Of a stretch of DNA of 45,154 nucleotides, positions 15,353-23,505 are shown one piece after another. The stretch covers positions 1-45,154 of the forward strand of contig JALFNN010000059.1 of NCBI GenBank assembly GCA_022774325.1, written 5' to 3'. The position numbers and the translations under genes are program-made. The notes under the pieces are model-generated. The model was not told the origin of the DNA, did no database searches, and saw only the letters and a list, made by a program, of their open reading frames with translations. The DNA is from a bacterium. Its GTDB lineage: Bacteria; Bacillota; Clostridia; Lachnospirales; Lachnospiraceae. Within the stretch, counting starts at the first letter, position 1. Every line of letters starts with the position of its first letter.

Positions 15353-18046
15353 GTGGATAAATATGAATATCGCATAAAAACAGAGCAGATGCTCAAATAT
15401 GCCGAAGAAAAATCCTATAGAAAAGCAATGGAAATTGCGGATACAATTGACTGGCGTAAAGTTAAGAATTCATCCATGCTTTCTACTGTGAGTGAGATAT
15501 ACGAAAATATGGGGGAACTGCAAAAAGCAAAAGAAATTTTGTTTATTGCATATGATAAAGCACCGACAAGCCGCAAGATTGTATATCGTCTTGGACTTTT
15601 GTCATTGAAGTCAAATGAGTTAGATGAAGCAATGGACTGCTATGAGGAATTTGTCAAGATGGCTCCAAAGGATCCGAATCAGCATATTTTGAAATATAAG
15701 ATTCTTAGAGCCCAGAATGCACCGATTACACAGCAGATTGAAGCACTTGAAGATTTTAAACATGCTGAGTATGTAGAAAAATGGGCTTATGAACTTGCTA
15801 AGTTATATCATGAAGCTGGCATGACTGCGGAGTGTCTGGAGGAATGTGATGATCTGATTTTATGGTTCAGTGAAGGCACGTACGTTTATCAGGCAATGGA
15901 ACTGAAAATGAAGTATAAACCGCTCACACCTTTACAGCAGGAAAAATATGATAGCCGTTTTGCGGGGGAGAAGAAAGAACCTGTAAAAAAGAAACCGATG
16001 TTCAAGAAACCGAAGGAACGTCCGGCACCGGATCCAAGGATTGCTCAGAAGATTCGGGAAAATGTACATGTGACGGGAAGCATTGACCTTCCTGATCTTC
16101 CTGAGCCGATGGCAGAAATTGTATCACCAGATCTGGAAAGTCTTCCGGATGAGCGTCCGGTACCGCCAAGGCCGAGAACCAAGATCGAGAATACTTCTGA
16201 GATTGTGACTACGATCTCCGGCTCTAATTTGGCCGATGTCCTGAAGGCCGGTGTGGCTGTGGCAAGTGGTGTGGATGTTGCTGCACAGCAGCAGAAGCAA
16301 GATGATCCTCAGGTGACAGGTCAGATGAAGATTGAAGAGATTCTGGCAAACTGGGAAGTAACCCAGCGCGAAAATGCAAAAATCATTGAAAAAAATGAAG
16401 AAGAGAAAAAGCGCAGGAAGGCAGCCAGAAAACAGGAGGAAGAGTCGCTGGGAGATACCAAGACAATCCTGGCGGATGATATCCGGAGATTGATGGAGGA
16501 GTTGGAAAATGGAACAGAACCTTCAGAAACGCTGGAAGATGAAGAGAAAGATGGCATCACCGAAGAATATGAGGATGATGACGTTGACAATATGGGAAAT
16601 GTTGTAGAATCCTTACAATTGGACGATGATGATGACGAGTACGAAGATGCAGAAGAATACGAAGAAGAGGAGTATGAAGACGCGGAAGAGTATGAGGATG
16701 AAGTAGAGTACGAGGACGACAAGTACGAGGATGCGGAAGAATACGCGGAAGAGGAGTACGAGGACGCAGAAGAGTACGAGGAAGAGGAGTACGAAGACGC
16801 AGAAGAGTATGAGGAAGAGGAGTACGAAGACGCGGAAGAATACGAGGAAGAGGAGTATGAAGACGCGGAAGAATACGAGGAAGACGAGTATGAAGATGCG
16901 GAAGAGTATGCGGATGAGGAATACGAAGACGACGAGTATGAAGAAGAATACGATGAGCTCGAGGATGAATATCTGGATGAAAAGGATGTCTATGAACTGG
17001 ATATAGATGCGATACTCGAAGCACAGAAAAAATCAGATTCTGCAGAAGATCCAGAATTTGCGATTAATCCTGATTTTGATATTGAACTGGAATCAGAGAC
17101 AGATTCAGAGCCGGCTTCGAAGAAAAAACCTCGTTCAAAGCGCCCGGAGCAGAAACAAGAAGTTCTGGAAATTGAAGAACCTTCAGAGGAAGAGATTACT
17201 TCCCGTATGAATAAATTTGATACAGGATTTATTGTGCAGGGACGTTATGATCTAAGTGCAACGAGTGAAATTGGTCTGAAAGCCGGTCTTACTGAGGAAC
17301 AGAAGAAACTGTTTTCTTACTTTGTCCCGATTCGAGGGGTGAGCGAACAGTTGGTAGAAGTTCTGGACAATGACAAGAGATGTAAGAACAGATATGGAAC
17401 ATCCCGCACAGGTAATATTGTTGTTGTAGGTAAAAAGGGCACCGGAAAAACCGTGCTTGCAGTAGACATTGTAAAAGCAATTCAGAAGCAGCGTAAGTTG
17501 AAACAGGGTAAAGTAGCGATTATTACCGGTGATTCTCTGAATAAAAAAGAACTTGGCGGAATCATCAGAAAACTGAATGGTGGGGCATTGATTATTGAAA
17601 AAGCAGCAAAAATGAATGCCAGAACCGTCAATGAACTGAATGATCTGATGGATGAGCAGACCGGTGAATTGCTGTTTGTTTTGGAAGAGCAGAAAAAACC
17701 TTTGGAGAAGCTGTTTGCAGCAAATCCTAATTTCAAAAAGAAGTTTACGTCCAGATTGGAACTTCCGGTGTTTATTAATGATGAACTGGTAACATTTGGA
17801 CAGACTTATGCAAAGGAAAATGGTTACCGGATCGATGAAATGGGTATCCTTGCACTTTACAGCCGTATTGATATTATGCAGAGAGAAGATCATGCAGTGA
17901 CTGTGGCGGAAGTGAAAGAGATCATGGATGAAGCGATTGAGCATTCTCAGAAAGCCAATGTGAAGCATCTGATGAAACGTGTATTCGGCAAGAATAAGGA
18001 CGATTCGGACCGCGTAATTTTGAAAGAAGAGGACTTTAAGCTTTAA
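15353..18046 (+). CDS. TPR protein with long acidic repeat tract and C-terminal P-loop domain
   Basis: 897-residue cytoplasmic protein with three parts. Residues 1-200 are helical TPR-like repeats (for example ENMGELQKAKEILFIAYDKA and LGLLSLKSNELDEAMDCYEE). Residues 200-640 are a low-complexity linker, including an 11-residue acidic repeat at 429-534. Residues 640-897 are a P-loop module with Walker A GKKGTGKT near 693-700 and a tail resembling the CbxX/CfqX (SpoVK-like) AAA family, including ANPNFKKKFTSRLELPVF. The Walker B position reads ALIIEKA instead of the usual hydrophobic-DE, so ATP hydrolysis may be impaired. Start GTG 15353 follows AGAGGTGAG. It is followed by a terminator, so it forms its own transcription unit. 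Function unknown; a scaffold or remodelling role is only inference. Confidence 0.8.
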   Translation: MDKYEYRIKTEQMLKYAEEKSYRKAMEIADTIDWRKVKNSSMLSTVSEIYENMGELQKAKEILFIAYDKAPTSRKIVYRLGLLSLKSNELDEAMDCYEEFVKMAPKDPNQHILKYKILRAQNAPITQQIEALEDFKHAEYVEKWAYELAKLYHEAGMTAECLEECDDLILWFSEGTYVYQAMELKMKYKPLTPLQQEKYDSRFAGEKKEPVKKKPMFKKPKERPAPDPRIAQKIRENVHVTGSIDLPDLPEPMAEIVSPDLESLPDERPVPPRPRTKIENTSEIVTTISGSNLADVLKAGVAVASGVDVAAQQQKQDDPQVTGQMKIEEILANWEVTQRENAKIIEKNEEEKKRRKAARKQEEESLGDTKTILADDIRRLMEELENGTEPSETLEDEEKDGITEEYEDDDVDNMGNVVESLQLDDDDDEYEDAEEYEEEEYEDAEEYEDEVEYEDDKYEDAEEYAEEEYEDAEEYEEEEYEDAEEYEEEEYEDAEEYEEEEYEDAEEYEEDEYEDAEEYADEEYEDDEYEEEYDELEDEYLDEKDVYELDIDAILEAQKKSDSAEDPEFAINPDFDIELESETDSEPASKKKPRSKRPEQKQEVLEIEEPSEEEITSRMNKFDTGFIVQGRYDLSATSEIGLKAGLTEEQKKLFSYFVPIRGVSEQLVEVLDNDKRCKNRYGTSRTGNIVVVGKKGTGKTVLAVDIVKAIQKQRKLKQGKVAIITGDSLNKKELGGIIRKLNGGALIIEKAAKMNARTVNELNDLMDEQTGELLFVLEEQKKPLEKLFAANPNFKKKFTSRLELPVFINDELVTFGQTYAKENGYRIDEMGILALYSRIDIMQREDHAVTVAEVKEIMDEAIEHSQKANVKHLMKRVFGKNKDDSDRVILKEEDFKL
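16637..16955 (+). repeat. 33-bp coding tandem repeat (EYEDAEEYEEE)
   Basis: An 11-residue unit EYEDAEEYEEE recurs about eight times, some copies degenerate, with synonymous differences between copies. It is a likely site of copy-number variation. It encodes almost only Glu, Asp, Tyr and Ala and gives a highly acidic, tyrosine-spaced tract. Confidence 0.9.
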
Positions 18047-18078
18047 ATAAGTGCTTTTGCAAAATACAAAGGAAGAAA

Positions 18079-18123
18079 AAAGAGTTTTGGCATGTGTAAA
18101 TCAACCAAAACTCTTTCTTTTTT
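18079..18123 (+). terminator. Rho-independent terminator
   Basis: AAAGAGTTTTGG (18079-18090) pairs with CCAAAACTCTTT (18105-18116), followed by CTTTTTT. Confidence 0.85.
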
Positions 18124-18180
18124 CAACGATTTCTAGTATAATATTCATAATCATTTGAACAAGAAGGCGGGAGGATGGCT

Positions 18181-20091
18181 GTGAAAGAGAAAACATTAAA
18201 AGAATATGAAATAGGCGAACTGGATCAGTATTTATTTGGGCAGGGAACCCATTATGAGATTTATAAGAAATTAGGAGCTCATTTGGTAAATGATGGAAAG
18301 AATGACGGTACTTATTTCGCCGTTTGGGCGCCGCATGCAAAATCCGTATCTGTTATAGGAGAGTTTAACAACTGGGATTCTAAAGCGTGTCCGATGGAGC
18401 GCAATGACCCACTTGGCATTTATACCGCATTTGTCCCGGAAGCAAAGAAGGGGGATCTATATAAGTTCTGCATTGAGACATTCAGTGGTTCCTTCATTGA
18501 CAAGGCAGACCCGTTTGCTAACAGTGCAGAGATGCGCCCGGGAACTGCATCCAGAATCACAGATATTTCAAATTTAAAATGGTCGGATGGAAAGTGGATG
18601 GAGCACAGAAAGACATGGGATCACCATAAAGAACCCATGGCAATTTATGAGGCGCATATCGGTTCATGGAAGCGCCATCCGGGAGAAGACTATAAAGGAT
18701 TTTATACATACAGAGAATTCGCCCATGAGGCGGTCAGTTATCTGAAAGAGATGGGGTATACACATATTGAGTTGATGGGAATTGCAGAGTATCCATTTGA
18801 CGGTTCATGGGGATATCAGGTTACCGGTTATTTCGCACCGACTGCCCGTTATGGAACGCCGGAAGACTTTGCGTATATGATCAATTATTTCCACAAGAAT
18901 AAGATTGGTGTTATTCTGGACTGGGTACCGGCTCATTTCCCGAGAGATGCCCACGGTCTTGCTGATTTTGACGGAACACCGGTATATGAATACGCGGATC
19001 CACGTAAGGGGGAGCATCCGGACTGGGGAACCAAAGTGTTCGACTATGGTAAGAATGAAGTGAAGAATTTCCTGATTTCCAATGCTCTGTTCTGGGTGGA
19101 ACATTTTCATATTGATGGGCTTCGGGTAGACGCAGTCGCATCCATGCTTTACCTTGATTATGGACGTCAGGATGGGCAATGGGTGGCGAACAAGTATGGC
19201 GGCAACCAGAATCTGGAAGCAATTGAGTTCTTCCGTCATATGAATTCCGTTGTACTTAGAAGAAATCCTGGTGTTGTGACGATTGCAGAGGAATCTACAG
19301 CCTGGCCGATGGTAACCGGAAAACCGAAAGATGGTGGTCTGGGATTCAGTATGAAGTGGAATATGGGATGGATGCATGATTTTACAGAGTACATGAAACT
19401 GGACCCGTATTTTAGAAAAGGCGCTCACAATCTCATGACATTTGCCAGCAGCTATGCGTACAGTGAGAACTACATTCTGGTATTATCGCATGATGAAGTG
19501 GTGCATTTGAAGTGCTCTATGCTGAATAAGATGCCGGGACTTGGATTTGATAAGTTTGCAAATCTGAAAGTGGGCTATGCTTTCATGATGGGACATCCCG
19601 GAAAGAAGCTGCTTTTCATGGGACAAGAATTTGCGCAGTTACGTGAATGGAGTGAGGCGCGCGAGCTAGACTGGTATCTTCTGAAAGAAGAAGAGCATCA
19701 GGCAATTCAGAATTTCTATAAAGATCTTCTGCATCTTTACAGAAAGAATAAGGCGTTATATGAAGAAGACTGTTCACCGGAAGGATTTGAATGGGTGAAT
19801 GCGGATGACGGATACAGAAGTGTTTATAGTTTTATACGTCATTCGAAAGATAATAAAAAGAATCTGCTTTTTGTATGCAATTTTACTCCGATGGAATGGG
19901 AAGATTACAGAGTTGGGGTATCGCGTAGAAAGCAGTATAAACTGATCTTGAACAGTGATGAACCTCAGTATGGAGGAAAGGGAGAAGAACGCCCGAAGGT
20001 ATATAAACCTGAGAAACAAGAATGTGACGGAAGACCATATTCTATACCGTATAAACTGCCGCCATATGGCGTAGCTGTATTTGAGTTCTAA
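18181..20091 (+). CDS. glgB: 1,4-alpha-glucan branching enzyme
   Basis: GH13 glycogen branching enzyme forming alpha-1,6 branches. An N-terminal CBM48-type domain (YFAVWAPHAKSVSVIGEFNNW) precedes the catalytic barrel. Catalytic residues are visible: nucleophile Asp in GLRVDAVASM, acid Glu in IAEESTAWP and the stabilising Asp in LSHDEVVH. The C-terminal beta domain ends PPYGVAVFEF. Length (636-638) is normal. GGGAGG abuts ATG 18175, so GTG 18181, six nt downstream of it, is the more likely start. A TATAAT box lies at 18137-18142 with only a poor -35. No other glycogen genes are adjacent, so it seems to be expressed separately from any glgC/A/P set. Confidence 0.95.
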   Translation: MKEKTLKEYEIGELDQYLFGQGTHYEIYKKLGAHLVNDGKNDGTYFAVWAPHAKSVSVIGEFNNWDSKACPMERNDPLGIYTAFVPEAKKGDLYKFCIETFSGSFIDKADPFANSAEMRPGTASRITDISNLKWSDGKWMEHRKTWDHHKEPMAIYEAHIGSWKRHPGEDYKGFYTYREFAHEAVSYLKEMGYTHIELMGIAEYPFDGSWGYQVTGYFAPTARYGTPEDFAYMINYFHKNKIGVILDWVPAHFPRDAHGLADFDGTPVYEYADPRKGEHPDWGTKVFDYGKNEVKNFLISNALFWVEHFHIDGLRVDAVASMLYLDYGRQDGQWVANKYGGNQNLEAIEFFRHMNSVVLRRNPGVVTIAEESTAWPMVTGKPKDGGLGFSMKWNMGWMHDFTEYMKLDPYFRKGAHNLMTFASSYAYSENYILVLSHDEVVHLKCSMLNKMPGLGFDKFANLKVGYAFMMGHPGKKLLFMGQEFAQLREWSEARELDWYLLKEEEHQAIQNFYKDLLHLYRKNKALYEEDCSPEGFEWVNADDGYRSVYSFIRHSKDNKKNLLFVCNFTPMEWEDYRVGVSRRKQYKLILNSDEPQYGGKGEERPKVYKPEKQECDGRPYSIPYKLPPYGVAVFEF

Positions 20092-20112
20092 ATATAGTAG
20101 TAAAATGGAACG

Positions 20113-20160
20113 AAAGAATCCGACTTGGTACTTTTATAAAGCGCTAAGCCGGATTCTTTT
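20113..20160 (+). terminator. Rho-independent terminator after glgB
   Basis: AAGAATCCG (20114-20122) pairs with CGGATTCTT (20150-20158), and pairing continues inward with few mismatches. It is followed by only two more T residues before mixed sequence. The rest of 20161-20362 shows no supported gene. Confidence 0.7.
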
Positions 20161-20362
20161 GATTATGGTATGCATTTGGGATTCAGAATATCATGTATTT
20201 CCCGAAAAGACTTCCGAAGACATTTCAATTTTCGGTTTATACATGGATTGTCATAAAAGAAGCAGCACATAAAATGCTTTATTTTACATTTTTGTTTCAT
20301 TTGTGTACGCCTTTTTGTGATCTGTGTTACTTTATATTATGCGTTTTGCGTTCAAAAAATAC

Positions 20363-21019
20363 CTATTGCCGCATGGCAATCAGTTTGTGGATTGGATGTC
20401 CCTGTCCGGCAAATTTCTCCTCGTATTCTGTCATAACATTGCCACGGCTGAGAGTTGGATCGTTGTGGAGATCATAGGTTTTTGCGAGAAGAACCCACCC
20501 TGCCAGATCGACCTGTTCCAATGAAAAATCAAATAACTCTTTATTATCTGTCTTAAACTCAACAACCCCGTCATAAGCAAGAATCTTATCGTAACGCTCA
20601 AAGTACTGACGAGATGTCAGGCGGCGTTTGGCATGTCTGGCCTTTGGCCATGGATCGGAGAAATTCAGGTAGATCTTATCCACTTCTCCCACGGCAAAGA
20701 CTTCAGGAAGGTTCTGCGCATCCATACAGATAAAACGGATATTGGAAACATCCTGATATGCTTCATCATGATCGTAACGTTCCAGAGCACGTACCAGGAC
20801 GCTGGAATAGCGTTCGATGCCGATATAATTAATTTTCGGGTTTTCTTTTGCCAGGGTAAGAAGAAACTGTCCCTTTCCCATGCCAATCTCTATATGAATC
20901 GGATTTTCGGGGTGTTCGAAGGTTTCCTTCCAGGTTCCGCGATACCGTGTCTCATTTTTGATTACCAGAGGATGTGCTGTTAAATAGGCATCGGCACCCG
21001 GTACGTTTCGTAATCTCAT
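20363..21019 (-). CDS. trmB: tRNA (guanine-N7-)-methyltransferase
   Basis: SAM-dependent methyltransferase that makes m7G46 in the variable loop of tRNAs. At 218 residues it is full length. The SAM-binding motif IHIEIGMGKGQFLLTLA, the conserved FSDPWPKARHAKRRLT segment and the C-terminal FKTDNKELFDFSL motif are diagnostic. The start has AAGGAGAG about 8 nt upstream on the minus strand. The gene stands alone, converging with glgB and diverging from the MecA-like gene. Assignment is secure. Confidence 0.96.
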   Translation of the reverse strand: MRLRNVPGADAYLTAHPLVIKNETRYRGTWKETFEHPENPIHIEIGMGKGQFLLTLAKENPKINYIGIERYSSVLVRALERYDHDEAYQDVSNIRFICMDAQNLPEVFAVGEVDKIYLNFSDPWPKARHAKRRLTSRQYFERYDKILAYDGVVEFKTDNKELFDFSLEQVDLAGWVLLAKTYDLHNDPTLSRGNVMTEYEEKFAGQGHPIHKLIAMRQ

Positions 21020-21158
21020 AATTTATTCTCTCCTTATATAGTATAACCTAATTTATTTTACACTATCTGTGTAGAATTTGAAATAGGAAATTAAAGAAAA
21101 ATAAACGTTCGTACATAGAGGGTAAAAACTGAAAAAAGTATAAATTCGCATGAAAAGA

Positions 21159-21185
21159 TTGACAAAACAGAAATAATGTTATACA
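21159..21185 (+). promoter_or_regulatory. Candidate promoter of the MecA-like gene
   Basis: Perfect TTGACA at 21159-21164 and TATACA at 21180-21185, but with a short 15-nt spacer; other -10 registers are weaker. It lies about 50 nt before the start codon. Confidence 0.45.
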
Positions 21186-21234
21186 ACATATAGAACAAGG
21201 CGTGGATTGATTAGAAGAAGAGGGGAGTGGACAT

Positions 21235-21840
21235 ATGACATTCTGGAAAATAACAGAGACAAAAATGAATTGCCTGATCACGCAGGAAGAGATAGAAATA
21301 TTGGGTTACAGCATGGAAGAACTGATGCAGAATCATGAACGGACAAAAGAGTTCCTGAATTTGCTGCTTGAAAAGGGATGTGAGGTTCTCAATATGCAGG
21401 TGAGCGGGGATGTAACAAGTTTCTATGGCGCGTTATTGCCGGATCGAAGTCTTCTTCTTTCTATTGCCTGTGAAGAGGAAAAGCAGAAGGCGAATCAGCT
21501 GCAACGCGTGAAGGAAGAGCTTACCAGCGAGGATGCTGCAGAATGTTTGTCTTATCAAATCGTATTTCCCGAGTTGGATCACATGATACAGTTCTGTGGG
21601 GCATTCGGAGCCGGAAAGGCGGCAGAGAGCAGACTTTATGAGAATGATAGGATGTATTACTTGATGATGGATTTTAATAATACCGAAGAAGGAAGAGACG
21701 CGGCACGATCCATCATTGTGGCAGAGGAGTTCGGAGGGCTTGTAGAGCAGAACGCGATATCGGAATTGTTTCTCAATGAACATGAAAAATGTCTGATTAA
21801 GGAATGCGCAATAGAGAAATTGTGTGAAATGGATTCATAG
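21235..21840 (+). CDS. MecA/YpbH-like adaptor protein
   Basis: 201-residue protein with the two-part architecture of MecA, the adaptor that delivers substrates to the ClpC-ClpP protease. The N-terminal domain (MNCLITQEEIEILGYSMEEL, then LLLEKGCEVLN) matches the MecA substrate-binding region. The C-terminal part (YQIVFPELDHMIQFCGAFGA through RLYENDRMYYLMMD) matches the ClpC-binding region. Between them is a short charged linker. Sequence divergence is typical of clostridial members. The start ATG follows GGGGAG by 8 nt. Substrates are unknown and clpC is not in the window. It ends at a bidirectional terminator shared with the Lrp gene. Confidence 0.75.
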   Translation: MTFWKITETKMNCLITQEEIEILGYSMEELMQNHERTKEFLNLLLEKGCEVLNMQVSGDVTSFYGALLPDRSLLLSIACEEEKQKANQLQRVKEELTSEDAAECLSYQIVFPELDHMIQFCGAFGAGKAAESRLYENDRMYYLMMDFNNTEEGRDAARSIIVAEEFGGLVEQNAISELFLNEHEKCLIKECAIEKLCEMDS

Positions 21841-21841
21841 G

Positions 21842-21880
21842 AAAAACGCAAAAATGCTTCGTCAGAGCATTTTTGCGTAA
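21842..21880. terminator. Bidirectional terminator between the MecA-like and Lrp genes
   Basis: ACGCAAAAATGCT (21846-21858) pairs perfectly with AGCATTTTTGCGT (21866-21878) across a 7-nt loop. It lies between two convergent genes. Confidence 0.8.
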
Positions 21881-21911
21881 TTCCATCAGTTTGTGGATTT
21901 CTGAACGAAAA

Positions 21912-22379
21912 TCAAGCATTATCTTCAGGAGAGGGTTCGGGAAGAGAGGTATAAATATTTTTAACATTTCGTAAAACAAATTGAGTTCGTGTAGAACGAA
22001 CACCCCTCTGATCTTTGACCCATTTATGTATCTGCTCAAGATGTTCCGAAGAACGGCAGCAAATCTTTACCAGATAATCAAAATCACCTGTTAAATAGTA
22101 GCAGGAAATGATGTTAGGGTGTTCCATTATTTTTTCGATAAATGAATCGTTAAAGCGCGGATGAGTGAGACTGATTTCCATCAAGGCCGTTAAGTCGTTA
22201 CCCATTTTGTGTTCATCCGTAATAATGGTGTATGATTCTATGATGCCGCTGTTTTCAAGTTTGCGTATACGTTCGATGACGGTTGATACGGAAAGATGAA
22301 TCTCTTTGCTTATATCAGATGCTTTGATTCTTGCATTTTTTTTCAGTATAGATAAAATTTGGTAATCCAGTGAGTCCAT
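21912..22379 (-). CDS. Lrp/AsnC family transcriptional regulator
   Basis: 155-residue feast/famine regulator. The N-terminal helix-turn-helix is LDYQILSILKKNARIKASDI through HLSVSTVIERIRKLENSGII. The C-terminal RAM ligand-binding/oligomerisation domain includes CYYLTGDFDYLVKICC. The start ATG at 22379 has AAAGGAAGTGG just upstream; an in-frame upstream ATG at 22421 overlaps the predicted promoter and is rejected. Effector and targets are unknown; these proteins usually bind amino acids and often autoregulate. It is transcribed away from tRNA-Lys. Confidence 0.92.
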   Translation of the reverse strand: MDSLDYQILSILKKNARIKASDISKEIHLSVSTVIERIRKLENSGIIESYTIITDEHKMGNDLTALMEISLTHPRFNDSFIEKIMEHPNIISCYYLTGDFDYLVKICCRSSEHLEQIHKWVKDQRGVRSTRTQFVLRNVKNIYTSLPEPSPEDNA

Positions 22380-22423
22380 AATGCCACTTCCTTTCGCTAA
22401 CTCAAGTAAGGTCTCACACATTT

Positions 22424-22452
22424 ATTATGATATAAAATGTACAGTTTGTCAA
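22424..22452 (-). promoter_or_regulatory. Sigma-A promoter of the Lrp-family gene
   Basis: On the minus strand: TTGACA (22447-22452), 17 nt, CATAAT (22424-22429). It lies 45-73 nt upstream of the chosen start. Confidence 0.6.
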
Positions 22453-22543
22453 AAGATTTCGATTAATTTTGGTAGGAATTGATAATTGTAATAGTTTTGC
22501 GTATAATGGGTTGAAAAAATTTAAAAAAAATATAAAAAAACAC

Positions 22544-22572
22544 TTGCATTTTTGCGAAAGGGGTTATATAAT
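22544..22572 (+). promoter_or_regulatory. Promoter of tRNA-Lys
   Basis: TTGCAT, 17 nt, TATAAT, ending 32 nt before the mature tRNA 5' end. Confidence 0.75.
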
Positions 22573-22604
22573 AAATCTTGCGTTACGGAAGTGACATAAA
22601 GCAA

Positions 22605-22677
22605 GCGCCTTTAGCTCAGTTGGTAGAGCAGTAGACTCTTAATCTATTTGTCCAGGGTTCGAGTCCCTGAAGGCGCA
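22605..22677 (+). tRNA. tRNA-Lys (anticodon CTT)
   Basis: 73-nt cloverleaf. Acceptor GCGCCTT pairs with AAGGCGC and the discriminator is A. The D arm contains AGCTCAGTTGGTAGAGCA. The anticodon stem GTAGA/TCTAT encloses loop CTCTTAA with anticodon CTT. The T arm CAGGG/CCCTG encloses TTCGAGT. CCA is not encoded. It is followed by its own terminator, and then by an iteron region. Confidence 0.97.
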
Positions 22678-22682
22678 TTTAT

Positions 22683-22733
22683 AAGCACTGTTTTCGATGA
22701 TTGTATGAGAGACATCGGGGGCGGTGCTTTTTT
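22683..22733 (+). terminator. Terminator of tRNA-Lys
   Basis: A 17-bp stem of 22683-22699 with 22713-22729, followed by TTTTTTG. Five of the pairs, one near the base and four in the middle, are G-U wobbles in RNA. Confidence 0.85.
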
Positions 22734-23121
22734 GTTGTATAAAAAATGATATTAAGAGAAAGGTGTCCATCCATTTTGAAGATCATTCATGTATCCCGCT
22801 CTCCCAAAAAGGTACACAATATAAAGAAGAGGGGTGCTTTTGGGGGAATAGCAAAAATGAGGACATTCTTATATATATTGAAGATAACAACAACATATTT
22901 TAATTAAATTTTGTTTATATTAGAAAGCCTTGAAAACCGCGTGGTTGAGGGATTCTTAGGGGGATTTTGTGTACCGAAAAGGGGTAGCTTGTTTACCTTT
23001 CAGGGTAAAGACGTGTACAATTCAGGGGGGACTTGTGTAGGAATAAGGGGCATGTTGTGTACCTTAAAGGGAATATGAATGACCGGAAAAGTACACAATG
23101 ATACAAAATCGGATTTTTTTC

Positions 23122-23150
23122 TTTACAAAATCCTATATCTTGTATATAAT
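23122..23150 (+). promoter_or_regulatory. Promoter of the replication initiator gene
   Basis: TTTACA, 17 nt, perfect TATAAT, placed inside the iteron array. The predicted transcript start (about 23157) leaves a leader of roughly 350 nt containing iterons. Confidence 0.75.
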
Positions 23151-23161
23151 TGCTTTATGCA

Positions 23162-23180
23162 GTGTACCTGTTTGGTACAC
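23162..23180. promoter_or_regulatory. Palindromic operator of iteron half-sites at the rep transcription start
   Basis: GTGTACC-TGTTT-GGTACAC, a perfect 7-bp-arm palindrome built from two opposed iteron cores. It begins 11 bp after the -10 box. In Rep_3 plasmids, initiator dimers repress their own promoter through such inverted half-iterons; that role is inferred here. Confidence 0.7.
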
Positions 23181-23505
23181 ATAATTTAGAATGCGATGCA
23201 CCCTTTTGGTACACAAAAAGGAAAGGGGTACCCTGAAAAGTACACGATAAGAAAGAGGATTCCTGAGGGGATGGCGGATTCTGTTTTTTAGTGTAGGAAT
23301 ACCCTTTTTGGTACACGAAAAGAGTGATATATTTTTGAACGTGTTACCCAAAAGGTACACAATAACCCGATTGGTACACAAGTTGTAAGGAAAAGGGTGC
23401 AGAGAAAAGTGCTGTGAGGGAATATGGCACCTGAAAGGTACACAAAACAATTTATACACCCAAAAGGTACACGATGACGATGCAAGATAATAAGGGGCTA
23501 AAGGA

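Larger units (their letters stand above)
22803..23476. repeat. Iteron array, probable Rep_3-type replication origin or operator region
   Basis: About 14 copies of a 17-18 bp motif close to CCC(N)4-5GGTACACAA. Direct copies start near 22803, 23084 (AGTACAC), 23201, 23231 (AGTACAC), 23302, 23347, 23366, 23430 and 23459. Inverted copies lie near 22964-22984, 22989-23005, 23012-23027, 23031-23050 and 23055-23071, spaced about 19-25 bp (two helical turns). Some inverted copies are degenerate. Two AT-rich stretches (22861-22930 and 23101-23150) could be unwinding sites. TTATACACC at 23452-23460 matches a DnaA box at 8 of 9 positions. The array lies immediately upstream of a Rep_3-type initiator gene, the usual layout of theta-replicating plasmids. 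Confidence 0.85.

Noticed and set aside
16321-17024. Serine- or proline-rich open frames on the minus strand (133 and 155 codons)
   Set aside because: They are antisense shadows of the acidic GAG/GAC/TAC repeat codons and have no ribosome binding site.
20092-20477. Short plus-strand frames between glgB and trmB
   Set aside because: They overlap the glgB terminator or the antisense of trmB and lack ribosome binding sites.
22803-23476. CRISPR array
   Set aside because: The repeats are short, variable, in both orientations and irregularly spaced, with no cas genes; they fit iterons next to a Rep gene.
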